Positions 15,334-23,751 of a stretch of 51,948 nucleotides of DNA are shown here, piece by piece. This DNA is from Bryobacterales bacterium (GTDB lineage Bacteria > Acidobacteriota > Terriglobia > Bryobacterales > Bryobacteraceae): assembly GCA_003167255.1 (NCBI GenBank), contig PMTR01000159.1, positions 8,131 to 60,078 on the forward strand, given 5' to 3'. The notes below the pieces were generated by a model. It did not search any database. It was not told the DNA's origin and worked only from the letters and a program-made list of their open reading frames with translations. Each line of letters starts with the position of its first letter. Position 1 is the first letter of the stretch. Made by a program: the position numbers and the translations under genes.

Positions 15334-16065
15334 ATGTTTTTGCAATTGCAAGTTTGGTCGCTTTATTTGCTCCAAGAGGCGGCGGTAGGTTTCGATGTGC
15401 GCTCTTTGTGGCTACAAATGGGTCTGATGGCCAAGATCATCGTTATCGGACTCTTTCTCATGTCGGCCTATTCCATTGGCGTCATGATAGACCGTCTGAT
15501 GGCGTACAGCGCTGCCCGTAAACAGTCGCGCGCATTTGCTCCGGCGGTGGCCGGCGCATTGCGCGAGGGCAAACTGGACGAAGCCGTCAAGATCGCGGAC
15601 CGTTACAAGAAGAGCCACCTCGCCAAGGTTGTGGTGGCCGGTTTGCAGGAGTTCCAGGCTCATCAGATCAGCTCTGAAATCCCGGGCGAAGAGATCGAAG
15701 CCTCCAAGCGGGCTCTGGAACGCGCCGAAGCCATCGTGCACGCCGAATTGAAGCGCGGCATCGGCGGCCTGGCTACCATCGGTTCCACGGCGCCGTTCGT
15801 GGGATTGCTGGGAACGGTGGTTGGCATCATCAACGCGTTCCGCGGCATTTCGACCGAGAAGTCCACCGGTCTGGGCGCCGTGGCCGGGGGTATTTCGGAA
15901 GCCCTGGTGACCACCGCTATCGGTCTGTTCGTGGCCATCCCGGCGGTCTGGATGTACAACTTCTTTACGGGCAAGATTGAAGCCTTTGACGTGGAGATGG
16001 GGAATTCCAGTTCCGAATTGATCGACTATTTCCTGAAGCGTTCGCAGCGCGGCGTACGCAAGTAG
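15334..16065 (+). CDS. exbB: ExbB/TolQ/MotA-family proton channel
   Basis: A 243-residue inner-membrane protein with three membrane segments: one near residue 30-50 and two in the conserved C-terminal half, which has TIGSTAPFVGLLGTVVGIIN and EALVTTAIGLFVAIPAVWMYN. It assembles with ExbD into the proton-driven motor. Preceded by AGGAGAGAG. A GC-rich hairpin separates it from the exbD genes. Confidence 0.92.
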   Translation: MFLQLQVWSLYLLQEAAVGFDVRSLWLQMGLMAKIIVIGLFLMSAYSIGVMIDRLMAYSAARKQSRAFAPAVAGALREGKLDEAVKIADRYKKSHLAKVVVAGLQEFQAHQISSEIPGEEIEASKRALERAEAIVHAELKRGIGGLATIGSTAPFVGLLGTVVGIINAFRGISTEKSTGLGAVAGGISEALVTTAIGLFVAIPAVWMYNFFTGKIEAFDVEMGNSSSELIDYFLKRSQRGVRK

Positions 16066-16114
16066 CGCTCGAAGGTGCCGAGTACGAGAATCGGGAATTT
16101 GGCGAGTTGAAATG

Positions 16115-16138
16115 CGGGAGCTCCGCAAGGGGCTCCCG
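16115..16138 (+). terminator. Intercistronic hairpin between exbB and exbD
   Basis: CGGGAGC (16115-16121) pairs perfectly with GCTCCCG (16132-16138) around a 10-nt loop. No T-run follows, so it is more likely an mRNA-stability or partial-attenuation element adjusting ExbB above ExbD than a true terminator. Confidence 0.5.
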
Positions 16139-16169
16139 TGGTTTCGGCCGATTCCCCAGGGAGAAGACG

Positions 16170-16652
<483 letters not shown>

Positions 16653-16678
16653 CAGGGATTCATAAAAGGAGCATTTTT

Positions 16679-17104
16679 ATGGGAATGGCAGTCGGTGGAC
16701 ACGGCGGTCCCAAATCCGACATCAACATGACGCCGATGATCGACGTCCTGCTCGTGCTCATCATCATCTTCATGGTGATCACCCCGTTGACGCCGAAGGG
16801 CCTCGAGGCCCTCGTGCCTCAGCCGCCGCCGCCCGGTCAAAAGGCGACCTTATCGGACCAGCGCACGGTGGTCATCATCATCGATTCCAACCACAAGTTC
16901 GCGATCAACGGCGAAGATACCGATGAGGCTCACTTGGGTCCGCGTCTCACAGAGATTTTCAAGACCCGCGCCGAACGGGTAGTCTTTGTGAAGGGGGCGA
17001 CGGATCTGGATTTCTTGTGGGTGGCCAAGGCGATCGATATCGCTCACGGCGCCGGCATCGACAAAGTCGGCCTGATGACGGATAAGACGGAGGCCGGTAA
17101 TTAA
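16679..17104 (+). CDS. exbD: ExbD/TolR-family protein, second copy
   Basis: A 141-residue ExbD paralogue with the aspartate motif INMTPMIDVLLVLIIIFMV and a compact periplasmic domain (ERVVFVKGATDLDFLWVAKAID). An AAAGGAG site precedes ATG 16679. It is clearly diverged from the first ExbD in the periplasmic part, so the two are specialised rather than redundant. The stop is immediately followed by the TPR lipoprotein start. Confidence 0.92.
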   Translation: MGMAVGGHGGPKSDINMTPMIDVLLVLIIIFMVITPLTPKGLEALVPQPPPPGQKATLSDQRTVVIIIDSNHKFAINGEDTDEAHLGPRLTEIFKTRAERVVFVKGATDLDFLWVAKAIDIAHGAGIDKVGLMTDKTEAGN

Positions 17105-17932
17105 ATGCGCAAATTGGCGTCTATCCTGCCCGTGGCTGCATTGGCCGCCGTGCTGATGAGCCTTCCGGTCATGGGAACGGGCTGCCAGAAGCTGCAGGCC
17201 CGCGATCAGTTGAATAAGGGTGTCACGGCCTTCAAGAACGCTCAGTATCCTGAATCCGTGGAGCACTTCAAAACGGCCGTCGAGCTGGATCCGAACTTTC
17301 CGACGGCACGGCTGTACCTGGCCATGGCGTACCTGCAGCAGTACATCCCGGGCGCGGAGTCGCCCGAAAACAACAATATGGCCAAGGCGGCCTACGACCA
17401 GTTCAGCGAGGTGCTCAAACTGGACCCGAAGAACACGCTGGCTATCCAATCGATCGCTTCCCTGTATCTGTACCAGAAGAAGTGGACCGAAGCACGTGAA
17501 TGGTATCAGCGGCTGGTCAGCGTCGATCCCAACAACACCGTGGGATACTACAGCCTGGGTTTCATCGCCTGGTCGGAGTGGTATCCGGCGTACGGGACAG
17601 CCCGCATGGGGCTCGGGATGAAGCTCGAAGACCCCGGGCCCATCAAAGACAAGAAGGTCAAAGAAGATCTCAAGGCACGTTTCGGTCCGGTCATCGACGA
17701 CGGCTTGAAGGCGCTCGATAAGGCCCTCGAGATCGACAAAGAGTACGACGATGCGATGGCTTACGAGAACCTGCTGATCCGCGAGCGCGCCGATCTGGCG
17801 GACAGCAAAGAAGAGTACGAACAGCAGATCAAGATCGCGAACGATTGGGTGGACAAGAATCTGGCGACCAAGAAGATCAAGGCTGAGAAGAAGAGCAAGA
17901 CCGCGGGCGGCATCAATACCGAGACCAAATAG
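17105..17932 (+). CDS. TPR-repeat lipoprotein of the exb operon
   Basis: A 275-residue protein with a lipoprotein-type N-terminus (hydrophobic stretch followed by GTGCQK, predicted lipidated Cys). Tetratricopeptide repeats follow: DQLNKGVTAFKNAQYPESVE, a helix pair ending in VELDPNFPTARLYLAMAYL, and further units up to about residue 220. The C-terminus is Lys-rich. It is fused to the exbBDD operon with no gap, so it is probably an envelope-anchored adaptor for the motor. Related TPR proteins accompany TonB systems in Bacteroidetes and Acidobacteria; the partner here is not known. Confidence 0.82.
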   Translation: MRKLASILPVAALAAVLMSLPVMGTGCQKLQARDQLNKGVTAFKNAQYPESVEHFKTAVELDPNFPTARLYLAMAYLQQYIPGAESPENNNMAKAAYDQFSEVLKLDPKNTLAIQSIASLYLYQKKWTEAREWYQRLVSVDPNNTVGYYSLGFIAWSEWYPAYGTARMGLGMKLEDPGPIKDKKVKEDLKARFGPVIDDGLKALDKALEIDKEYDDAMAYENLLIRERADLADSKEEYEQQIKIANDWVDKNLATKKIKAEKKSKTAGGINTETK

Positions 17933-17959
17933 TCCCGGCACTCATTTCGGTTCCTAATG

Positions 17960-18001
17960 CGGGGAGTCTCTTCCACGGGAGGGGCTCCCCGTAATGTTTT
18001 T
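17960..18001 (+). terminator. Terminator of the tonB-exb operon
   Basis: GGGGAG (17961-17966) pairs with CTCCCC (17985-17990), extended by a C-G pair and an inner CTTCC/GGAGG pairing. A short T-run at 17997-18001 follows after a few bases. Confidence 0.6.
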
Positions 18002-18010
18002 GGTCTGCAG

Positions 18011-18129
18011 TGGGCAGACCCCCTGGTCTGCGCGGGACGCCCTCGTCCGCAGCCGGAGCCACGGGTATCGCATTTTGCCAACCCGAGCAGGCCGACGGGG
18101 GCGTCGGCCGCCGACCAGGGGTCTGCCCC
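18011..18129. repeat. Long imperfect inverted repeat, about 119 bp
   Basis: GGGCAGACCCCCTGGTC near 18011 and GACCAGGGGTCTGCCC near 18113 are near-perfect inverted termini. Inside, GGGACGCCCTCGTC and GACGGGGGCGTCGGCC pair again. The layout is that of a small non-autonomous mobile element or REP-like unit. Part of the core (GACGGGGGCGTCGGCC) recurs at 25475-25490. Confidence 0.65.
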
Positions 18130-18142
18130 ACGATCGTCCTGC

Positions 18143-18148
18143 TACAAT
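18143..18148 (+). promoter_or_regulatory. -10 box of relA/spoT
   Basis: TACAAT ends 9 nt before GTG 18158. It sets the gene start downstream of the longer open frame, whose first 67 codons lie in the inverted repeat. Confidence 0.6.
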
Positions 18149-18157
18149 CGAGGTACA

Positions 18158-20404
18158 GTGGCATCAGAGCCCGCGAGTCTTTCCGAAAGCCTGCCTCCGC
18201 AACCGCCTCCCGATCCGGTGGAACATCTCTACCGGGAGTTGGAAGGTAAGATCCGCGAGTACCGGCCCAAGGACGATCTCACCGGCCTCGAAAGGGCTTT
18301 TCGCTTCGCGCGCAAGTATCACGAAGGCCAGACGCGGGACTCCGGCGAGCCCTACATGATGCATCCGCTGATGGTGGCGCACATCCTGGCCGACATGCGC
18401 ATGGACCAAGTGGCCATGCAAACCGGCCTGCTGCACGACGTGGTGGAAGATACCAGCGTCACCGTGGAGCAGGTTCTGAAGGAGTTCGGTGAAGAAGTCG
18501 CGCGCTCGGTGGATGGCGTCACCAAACTCTCCAAGCTGGATTTCTTCTCGGCCGAGGAGCGGCAGGCGGAAAGTTTCCGCAAAATGCTGCTGGCCATGGT
18601 GGAAGACATCCGAGTGATCATGGTGAAGCTGGCCGACCGCATGCACAACATGCGGACGCTCGGATACCTCAGCCCGGAGCGGCGCGAACGCATCGCGCGC
18701 GAGACCATCGAGATCTATGCGCCCATCGCGCACCGGCTGGGAATGGGCAAGATACGCGGTGAACTCGAGGACCTGGCGTTCCAGCACCTCGAACCAGACG
18801 CTTACCGCGAGATTCTGGCGTACGTGGAGGCGAGCCGCCACTCGAACGAAAAGTTCCTGTTAGAGATCCGTCAGGAGGTTGAGACCGAACTGCGCCATGA
18901 GGCCGTCCCGGCGCGCATCGACGGGCGCCTCAAACGGCCCTACTCGATCTTCCAGAAGCTGCGCCGTCAAAAGATCACGGTGGACCAGGTGTACGATCTG
19001 ATGGCGCTTCGCATCATCACGGATTCGGTCAAGAACTGTTACGCGGCGCTGGGCGTGATCCATAATAAGTGGCGGCCGATTCCCGGCCGCATCAAAGATT
19101 TCATCGCCATCCCGCGGCCCAATCTCTACCAATCGCTGCACACTTCGGTGGTGGGGCCGCATGGCCAGACGTTCGAGGTGCAGATTCGCACCGATGAGAT
19201 GCACCGCATCGCCGAGGAAGGCATCGCGGCCCACTGGAAGTATAAGGAGGGCCGCAAAGGCCCCGCCGCCGACGATCAGCGGATCGTCTGGCTGCGCCAC
19301 CTGGTGGAATGGCAGCGCGACGTACAAGATCCCACCGAGTTTATGTCCACGCTCAAAGTGGACCTCTACCCGGAGGAAGTCTATACGTTTACGCCCAAGG
19401 GCAAAGTGCTGGTGCTGCCGCGCGACGCCACACCCATCGATTTCGCCTACGCGATTCACTCCGATGTGGGGCACACCTGCACCGGCGCCAAAGTAAACGG
19501 GCGGATCGTTCCGCTGCGCTCCAGCCTGCGCAATGGAGACATCGTCGAGATCATGACCCAGTCGGGCCACGAGCCCAGCAAGGACTGGCTGGCTTTCGTC
19601 AAGACCTCGCGCGCGCGGAACAAGATCAAGCACGTGATCAATGCCAGCGAGCGGCTGAAAGCCATCGACATCGGGCAGAAGTACCTCGAGAAGGAAGCCC
19701 GCCGGCTGGGTGTGCAACTTGGCAGAGTGGCGCGCGCCGAACTGGAGAATGTGGCGTCCGAATACGGGTACAGCAAGATGGAAGACCTGTACGCGGCGCT
19801 CGGGTACGGGCGGTTTTCGGCGCGGCAAATCCTCAGCAAGGTTGCGCCCGGCGTGGTGAAGGAGGATGTCGAGGAGAAGGGCCCAGGCGGCGACGGTGGC
19901 GTTAACGCACCACAGCCGTCGGGAGCGCCCATGCCCGGCCGGCCCCACGATGGCGATTCCGTGATCAAGGTGCGCGGCATGGACGACCTGATGGTCTACC
20001 GCGCCAAGTGCTGCAACCCGATCCGGGGCGAAGCCATTGTGGGCTACGTGACGCGCGGCAAAGGCGTGGCGGTGCATTCGCGGATGTGCCCCAACGTGCA
20101 GAGCCTGATGTACGACGTGGAGCGCAAGATCGAGGTGGAGTGGGCGCGCGCCGCCGAAGACGCGTTCCCGGTGCGCATCGTGATCCACACGGACGACCGT
20201 CCGGGCATGTTGATGCAACTGACCTCGGTGCTCTCCGACGAGAACTCCAACATCCGCAGCCTGGAAGCCAAGACCGAAACGGACCACGACGGCGGTATTG
20301 TCGAGATGACCGTCGACGTCCGTGACAAGAAGCAACTGGAGAAGCTGGTGGCCGCCATGAGGCGGATTTCCGGTGTACGCGACGTCGAACGGCTTTTCAA
20401 TTGA
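18158..20404 (+). CDS. Bifunctional (p)ppGpp synthetase/hydrolase RelA/SpoT (Rsh)
   Basis: A 748-residue stringent-response enzyme from GTG 18158. In order: HD hydrolase domain with YMMHPLMVA and LLHDVVED (H93, D94), so hydrolase residues are retained; synthetase domain with RPYSIFQKL, DLMALRIIT and RPNLYQSLHTSV; TGS domain (VYTFTPKGKVLVLPRDATP); a helical/zinc-finger region with YRAKCCNPIRGE; and a C-terminal ACT domain (VRIVIHTDDRPGMLMQLTSV). Both catalytic halves look intact, so it should make and degrade (p)ppGpp. The DUF971 gene follows, overlapping or nearly so. Confidence 0.95.
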   Translation: MASEPASLSESLPPQPPPDPVEHLYRELEGKIREYRPKDDLTGLERAFRFARKYHEGQTRDSGEPYMMHPLMVAHILADMRMDQVAMQTGLLHDVVEDTSVTVEQVLKEFGEEVARSVDGVTKLSKLDFFSAEERQAESFRKMLLAMVEDIRVIMVKLADRMHNMRTLGYLSPERRERIARETIEIYAPIAHRLGMGKIRGELEDLAFQHLEPDAYREILAYVEASRHSNEKFLLEIRQEVETELRHEAVPARIDGRLKRPYSIFQKLRRQKITVDQVYDLMALRIITDSVKNCYAALGVIHNKWRPIPGRIKDFIAIPRPNLYQSLHTSVVGPHGQTFEVQIRTDEMHRIAEEGIAAHWKYKEGRKGPAADDQRIVWLRHLVEWQRDVQDPTEFMSTLKVDLYPEEVYTFTPKGKVLVLPRDATPIDFAYAIHSDVGHTCTGAKVNGRIVPLRSSLRNGDIVEIMTQSGHEPSKDWLAFVKTSRARNKIKHVINASERLKAIDIGQKYLEKEARRLGVQLGRVARAELENVASEYGYSKMEDLYAALGYGRFSARQILSKVAPGVVKEDVEEKGPGGDGGVNAPQPSGAPMPGRPHDGDSVIKVRGMDDLMVYRAKCCNPIRGEAIVGYVTRGKGVAVHSRMCPNVQSLMYDVERKIEVEWARAAEDAFPVRIVIHTDDRPGMLMQLTSVLSDENSNIRSLEAKTETDHDGGIVEMTVDVRDKKQLEKLVAAMRRISGVRDVERLFN

Positions 20405-20406
20405 CC

Positions 20407-20757
20407 ATGTCTCTTTCAACCGACCCCGAACACATAGCCATTTCCAAGTCCAAGGGAATCCAGATCGACTGGAAAGACGGGCACCACAGCGATTATGGTC
20501 TCACCTGGTTGCGCGACAAGTGTCCATGCGCGTCTTGCACCGGCGCCCACGGGACAGAGCCACGGAAGCCCGAGACCGGCGCGCCCAGCACGCCCTTTCC
20601 GATGTTTAAGCCGGCGCTCAAGATGCTCGCGGTGGAAGGGGTCGGCAACTACGCCATTCGCATCAATTGGAGCGACGGCCACAATTCGGGGATTTATTCG
20701 TACGAGCACTTTCGCAGCATCTGCCCGTGCAAGCAGTGCAGCGGCGCGACAAAATAA
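20407..20757 (+). CDS. DUF971 (GBBH-like N-terminal domain) protein
   Basis: A 116-residue protein with two copies of a W-S/K-D-G-H core (IDWKDGHHSDYGLTWLRDKCPCASC, abbreviated: WKDGHHSDYG and WSDGHNSGIYS), each followed by a Cys-x-x-Cys-like cluster (CPCASC and CPCKQC). This is the GBBH-like N-terminal domain seen alone as DUF971, often near or fused to Fe-S carrier ApbC. The cysteines may bind zinc or an Fe-S cluster. ATG 20407 is 2 nt after the relA/spoT stop; TTG 20401 is possible. No Fe-S genes nearby to specify the role. Confidence 0.8.
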   Translation: MSLSTDPEHIAISKSKGIQIDWKDGHHSDYGLTWLRDKCPCASCTGAHGTEPRKPETGAPSTPFPMFKPALKMLAVEGVGNYAIRINWSDGHNSGIYSYEHFRSICPCKQCSGATK

Positions 20758-20760
20758 AAA

Positions 20761-20787
20761 CGCCGGCGGCCGAAAAGCCACCGGCGT
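20761..20787. terminator. Bidirectional terminator between DUF971 and TonB-like gene
   Basis: CGCCGGCGG pairs with CCACCGGCG (one mismatch) around an 8-nt loop. On the reverse strand a TTTTTATTTT tract follows; on the forward strand a weaker TTTT tract follows. It serves two convergent genes. Confidence 0.75.
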
Positions 20788-20802
20788 CGAGAATCGCTTT
20801 TC

Positions 20803-21798
20803 TTACAGCAGGCGGAAGTTGACCTCGATCTGGGCTTCCACAATAACCGGCTTGCCATCCTTATAGCCGGGCTTGAACTTCCACTGCTGCACGGCTTCCA
20901 TGGCCTTTTCGTCCAGACCCAGGCCGAGGCTGCGCAGAACCTTCATGTGGATGGCTTTTCCCGAGGTATCGACCTGCACATAGAGAACCACCGTGCCCTG
21001 ATACTTCGCCTTGCGGGCTTCTTCCGAGTACTCAGGCTCTTTCTTGTAGAGCAGGACTGGCGCCGTCACACCGTTGCCGACGCGGAAAGCGCCACCGCCA
21101 ACGCCGCCGCCGGAACCGGGGCCGTAACCTTCGCCATTACCCGAGCCGATGCCGCCACCGTGGCCCGAACCGATACCGCCGCCCGAACCAGTACCGTTCG
21201 AAGGAGTGGTGTATTTGGAGAGCGGGTCGCCATAGTTCAGGCAGCCGGGGCAGTCGGGCAACTTGGCATCCGGCGGAGCGATGATGGTGGGATCCATCGG
21301 CAGCTTGGGATTCAAATTGTTATACACCGCAACCGCGGGCGTGAATTGACGAAGCGCTCTGGGTGGCAACTTGCCGCGGCTTGCCGGCAAAGCAGAACGA
21401 TCGCCGCCGCCACCGCCGCCCATGTCTTTCTTGGGCTGCATTTTGGCTTGATCCAGAGCAGTATCGGTGATCGGCATGAACAGGATGTTCTTCTTGACCG
21501 CATCCTGAACATTCTTGTTGGTTCCTAGAAGCAATACCACCAATACGACTGCGACCTGAAAACCGGTCGACATCATGAACGACTTATTCTGGCGGCCATA
21601 AAGGCCCCAGATGTCCTTCACGGCCACAGGCTTCGACGTGATCTCCAGAGGTGGAAGTTTGGGGGGGTTGAAGGTCTCTTTGACGTTGCGGAAGAAAGAG
21701 CTATACCACGGCTCCCCCTCGCCGTCCACCAGAAGGCGCGACAGATGATCTTCGGCGCTTCCGGGTACCGGATTGTTGGGTTGCGACAAGTCAGCCAT
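20803..21798 (-). CDS. TonB-family protein with glycine-rich linker
   Basis: A 331-residue energy-transducer-like protein. A cytoplasmic N-terminus of about 75 residues, longer than usual for TonB, precedes a single membrane segment (FQVAVVLVVLLLG). A Gly-Ser/Gly-His-rich linker follows (GSGGGIGSGHGGGIGSGNGE), then a C-terminal TonB domain (YSEEARKAKYQGTVVLYVQV to VEAQIEVNFRLL). A GGGAGG site lies before ATG 21798. No ExbB/D is adjacent; it could use the motor encoded at 15.3-17.1 kb. Unlike the TonB at 14.5 kb, its linker is glycine rather than proline rich. Confidence 0.82.
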   Translation of the reverse strand: MADLSQPNNPVPGSAEDHLSRLLVDGEGEPWYSSFFRNVKETFNPPKLPPLEITSKPVAVKDIWGLYGRQNKSFMMSTGFQVAVVLVVLLLGTNKNVQDAVKKNILFMPITDTALDQAKMQPKKDMGGGGGGDRSALPASRGKLPPRALRQFTPAVAVYNNLNPKLPMDPTIIAPPDAKLPDCPGCLNYGDPLSKYTTPSNGTGSGGGIGSGHGGGIGSGNGEGYGPGSGGGVGGGAFRVGNGVTAPVLLYKKEPEYSEEARKAKYQGTVVLYVQVDTSGKAIHMKVLRSLGLGLDEKAMEAVQQWKFKPGYKDGKPVIVEAQIEVNFRLL

Positions 21799-22028
21799 TT
21801 TGGTCCACCAGCCCTCCCTATCAGAGAACCGTTCACTTCGCTACGCCTATTGGACGATTCTCGCTAGCGCGTAGTTACAGGTTTTGGAAAACTCTGTCCC
21901 CAGGGAGGCCTCATGAACGAGTGTACCACAGTTTTATCGCCTTACCAGGCATGAACAAGGACACAATCCGTAAAATGGAAGCCCAAGCCATTGCGGGCGG
22001 ACCCCTGGGTTCGGGACAATCAAGAGTG

Positions 22029-23474
22029 ATGCAGACTACTATCGAAAGTAAGCCATTTGAACAGATTGAGGCCGACGCATTGATTGTGCTGGCCTTTGAG
22101 GGCAAGAGGGAGGAGCGCTTCGGCGCTGGTGAATTGTGTGATGCAGGGGAACTCACCGGCAAGGTGCAGGAATTCACACTATTACACCACCCGGCAGGGG
22201 TGGCTGCTGCCCGGGTGCTCATGGCTGGCGCTGGGAAGCCGGAAAAGTTCGATTCCGCGGAGCTCCGCAGGGTCGCGGGCGCCGCAGTCCGCTATTTGAA
22301 AGCCAAGTCGCTGAAGCGGATCGCCCTGGCTCTTGACCCCGGACAGTCTGGAGTGGAATACGTCAGCGCCGCATTCGAAGGCGCGATCCTGGGTGATTAC
22401 GAACCGGACCGCTACAAGACCGGCGACGACAAGAAGGCCGCCGATTCATTCGCAGTGGTGACGCCGCCGGCGTCCGGGCTGGAAGTTGCTGCCCGGCGCG
22501 GACAGATTCTGGGCGAAGCCCAAAATTTCACGCGCAGCCTGGTAAACGAGCCGGCCAATCGGCTGACGCCCGCAAAAATGGCGGAAGCCGCTCGCCAGAT
22601 GGCGTCCGAATTCCACCTTGAGTGTGAAGTTCTGGAGACCGCGCAAATGGAAGCGCTCGGCATGGGTGCGCTGCTCGGGGTGGCACAAGGCAGCGCGGAG
22701 CCACCTGCCCTGATTGTGGTGCGGTACCGGCCGGAAACCCCCGGCGGCGCGGCGCATCTGGGCCTGGTGGGCAAAGGAGTGACCTTCGATACCGGGGGCA
22801 TCTCCATCAAACCGGCCGATGGCATGGAGAAAATGAAGTACGACATGGCGGGCGGCGCAGCCATGCTGGGCGCCATGCGGGCCATCGCGCAACTGCGGCC
22901 GCCGATCGCCGTGACGGCCTTCATTCCGTGCGTGGAGAACATGCCCGGAAGCCGGGCTCAGCGTCCCGGCGATATTGTGACCGCGATGTCCGGCAAGAGT
23001 ATCGAGGTGATCAACACCGACGCGGAGGGCCGTCTGATATTGGCGGATGCGCTGACTTACGCGCGGCGCCAGGGGTGCACTCACCTGGTGGATGCGGCTA
23101 CTCTCACGGGAGCCGTTGTGGTGGCGCTGGGGCATTTGAATGTCGGGCTGTTCGCCAATAACGACGGCATGCGCGACCGCGTGCTGGCGGCCGCCAAAAG
23201 CGAAGGCGAACGCATGTGGGCCATGCCCCTCGAGGACGATTACAAGGAATACCTGAAGAGCGCCTTTGCCGATCTGGCCAACGTGGGCGGCCGTTGGGGG
23301 GGCGCCATCACCGCAGCGATTTTCCTGAAAGAGTTCGCCGAAGATACGCCGTGGGTCCATCTGGATATCGCCGGGACGGCCTGGTTGGACGACTCGAAGC
23401 CCTATCTGGCAAAAGGGCCATCGGGGGTTCCGGTAAGAACGCTGGTGCGGCTGGCGATGGAGTGGAGGGACTAG
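22029..23474 (+). CDS. pepA: Leucyl aminopeptidase (M17)
   Basis: Cytosolic two-metal aminopeptidase of 481 residues. The C-terminal catalytic domain has the M17 signature NTDAEGRLILADALTY, preceded by GKGVTFDTGGISIKP (metal ligands) and MKYDMAGGAAMLG, so the metal and carboxylate ligands are visible. The N-terminal domain (QIEADALIVLAFEG) is the typical macro-like domain. ATG 22029 begins the conserved region; in-frame ATGs as far back as 21921 add residues with no family counterpart. A GACAAT box ends 8 nt before 22029. Confidence 0.93.
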   Translation: MQTTIESKPFEQIEADALIVLAFEGKREERFGAGELCDAGELTGKVQEFTLLHHPAGVAAARVLMAGAGKPEKFDSAELRRVAGAAVRYLKAKSLKRIALALDPGQSGVEYVSAAFEGAILGDYEPDRYKTGDDKKAADSFAVVTPPASGLEVAARRGQILGEAQNFTRSLVNEPANRLTPAKMAEAARQMASEFHLECEVLETAQMEALGMGALLGVAQGSAEPPALIVVRYRPETPGGAAHLGLVGKGVTFDTGGISIKPADGMEKMKYDMAGGAAMLGAMRAIAQLRPPIAVTAFIPCVENMPGSRAQRPGDIVTAMSGKSIEVINTDAEGRLILADALTYARRQGCTHLVDAATLTGAVVVALGHLNVGLFANNDGMRDRVLAAAKSEGERMWAMPLEDDYKEYLKSAFADLANVGGRWGGAITAAIFLKEFAEDTPWVHLDIAGTAWLDDSKPYLAKGPSGVPVRTLVRLAMEWRD

Positions 23475-23751
23475 TGTGCTGACCGCTAGAAGTTGTTCCG
23501 TCGGCCGGCAACGCTCTCTTACGTTCGCGGCTCTGATCCGAGTCGTGCGCGTCAGGAAGCGGTATTCCAATGGGCTAAAATCTCACGGTCATGGGACTTG
23601 GCCAGATACTGCTCGCTTAAGCCGGTTAGGAGCGGCCGGGCTGCCTGCCGGCTGGCCACTTTCCGGAGAGCCTGGTTTTCGTCCACAACGCCTGTTCTCC
23701 TGGCGGAACACACATCTACGACTCGGCTACGCGGCTATGTGGCGTGGGCGA
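23475..23751. other. Gene-free stretch with possible coding remnant
   Basis: 277 bp between pepA and the convergent hydrolase. No promoter, terminator or RNA is evident. One frame near 23671-23780 reads ESLVFVHNACSPGGTHIYDS before a stop, vaguely reminiscent of the end of Hint/Rhs-type toxin carriers, but no start or further homology is visible. I treat it as non-coding or a decayed fragment. Confidence 0.3.

Noticed and set aside
17957-18157. N-terminal extension of relA/spoT by 67 codons
   Set aside because: This stretch is the terminator and inverted-repeat element, the residues do not resemble the family, and a -10 box with GTG 18158 gives the normal N-terminus.
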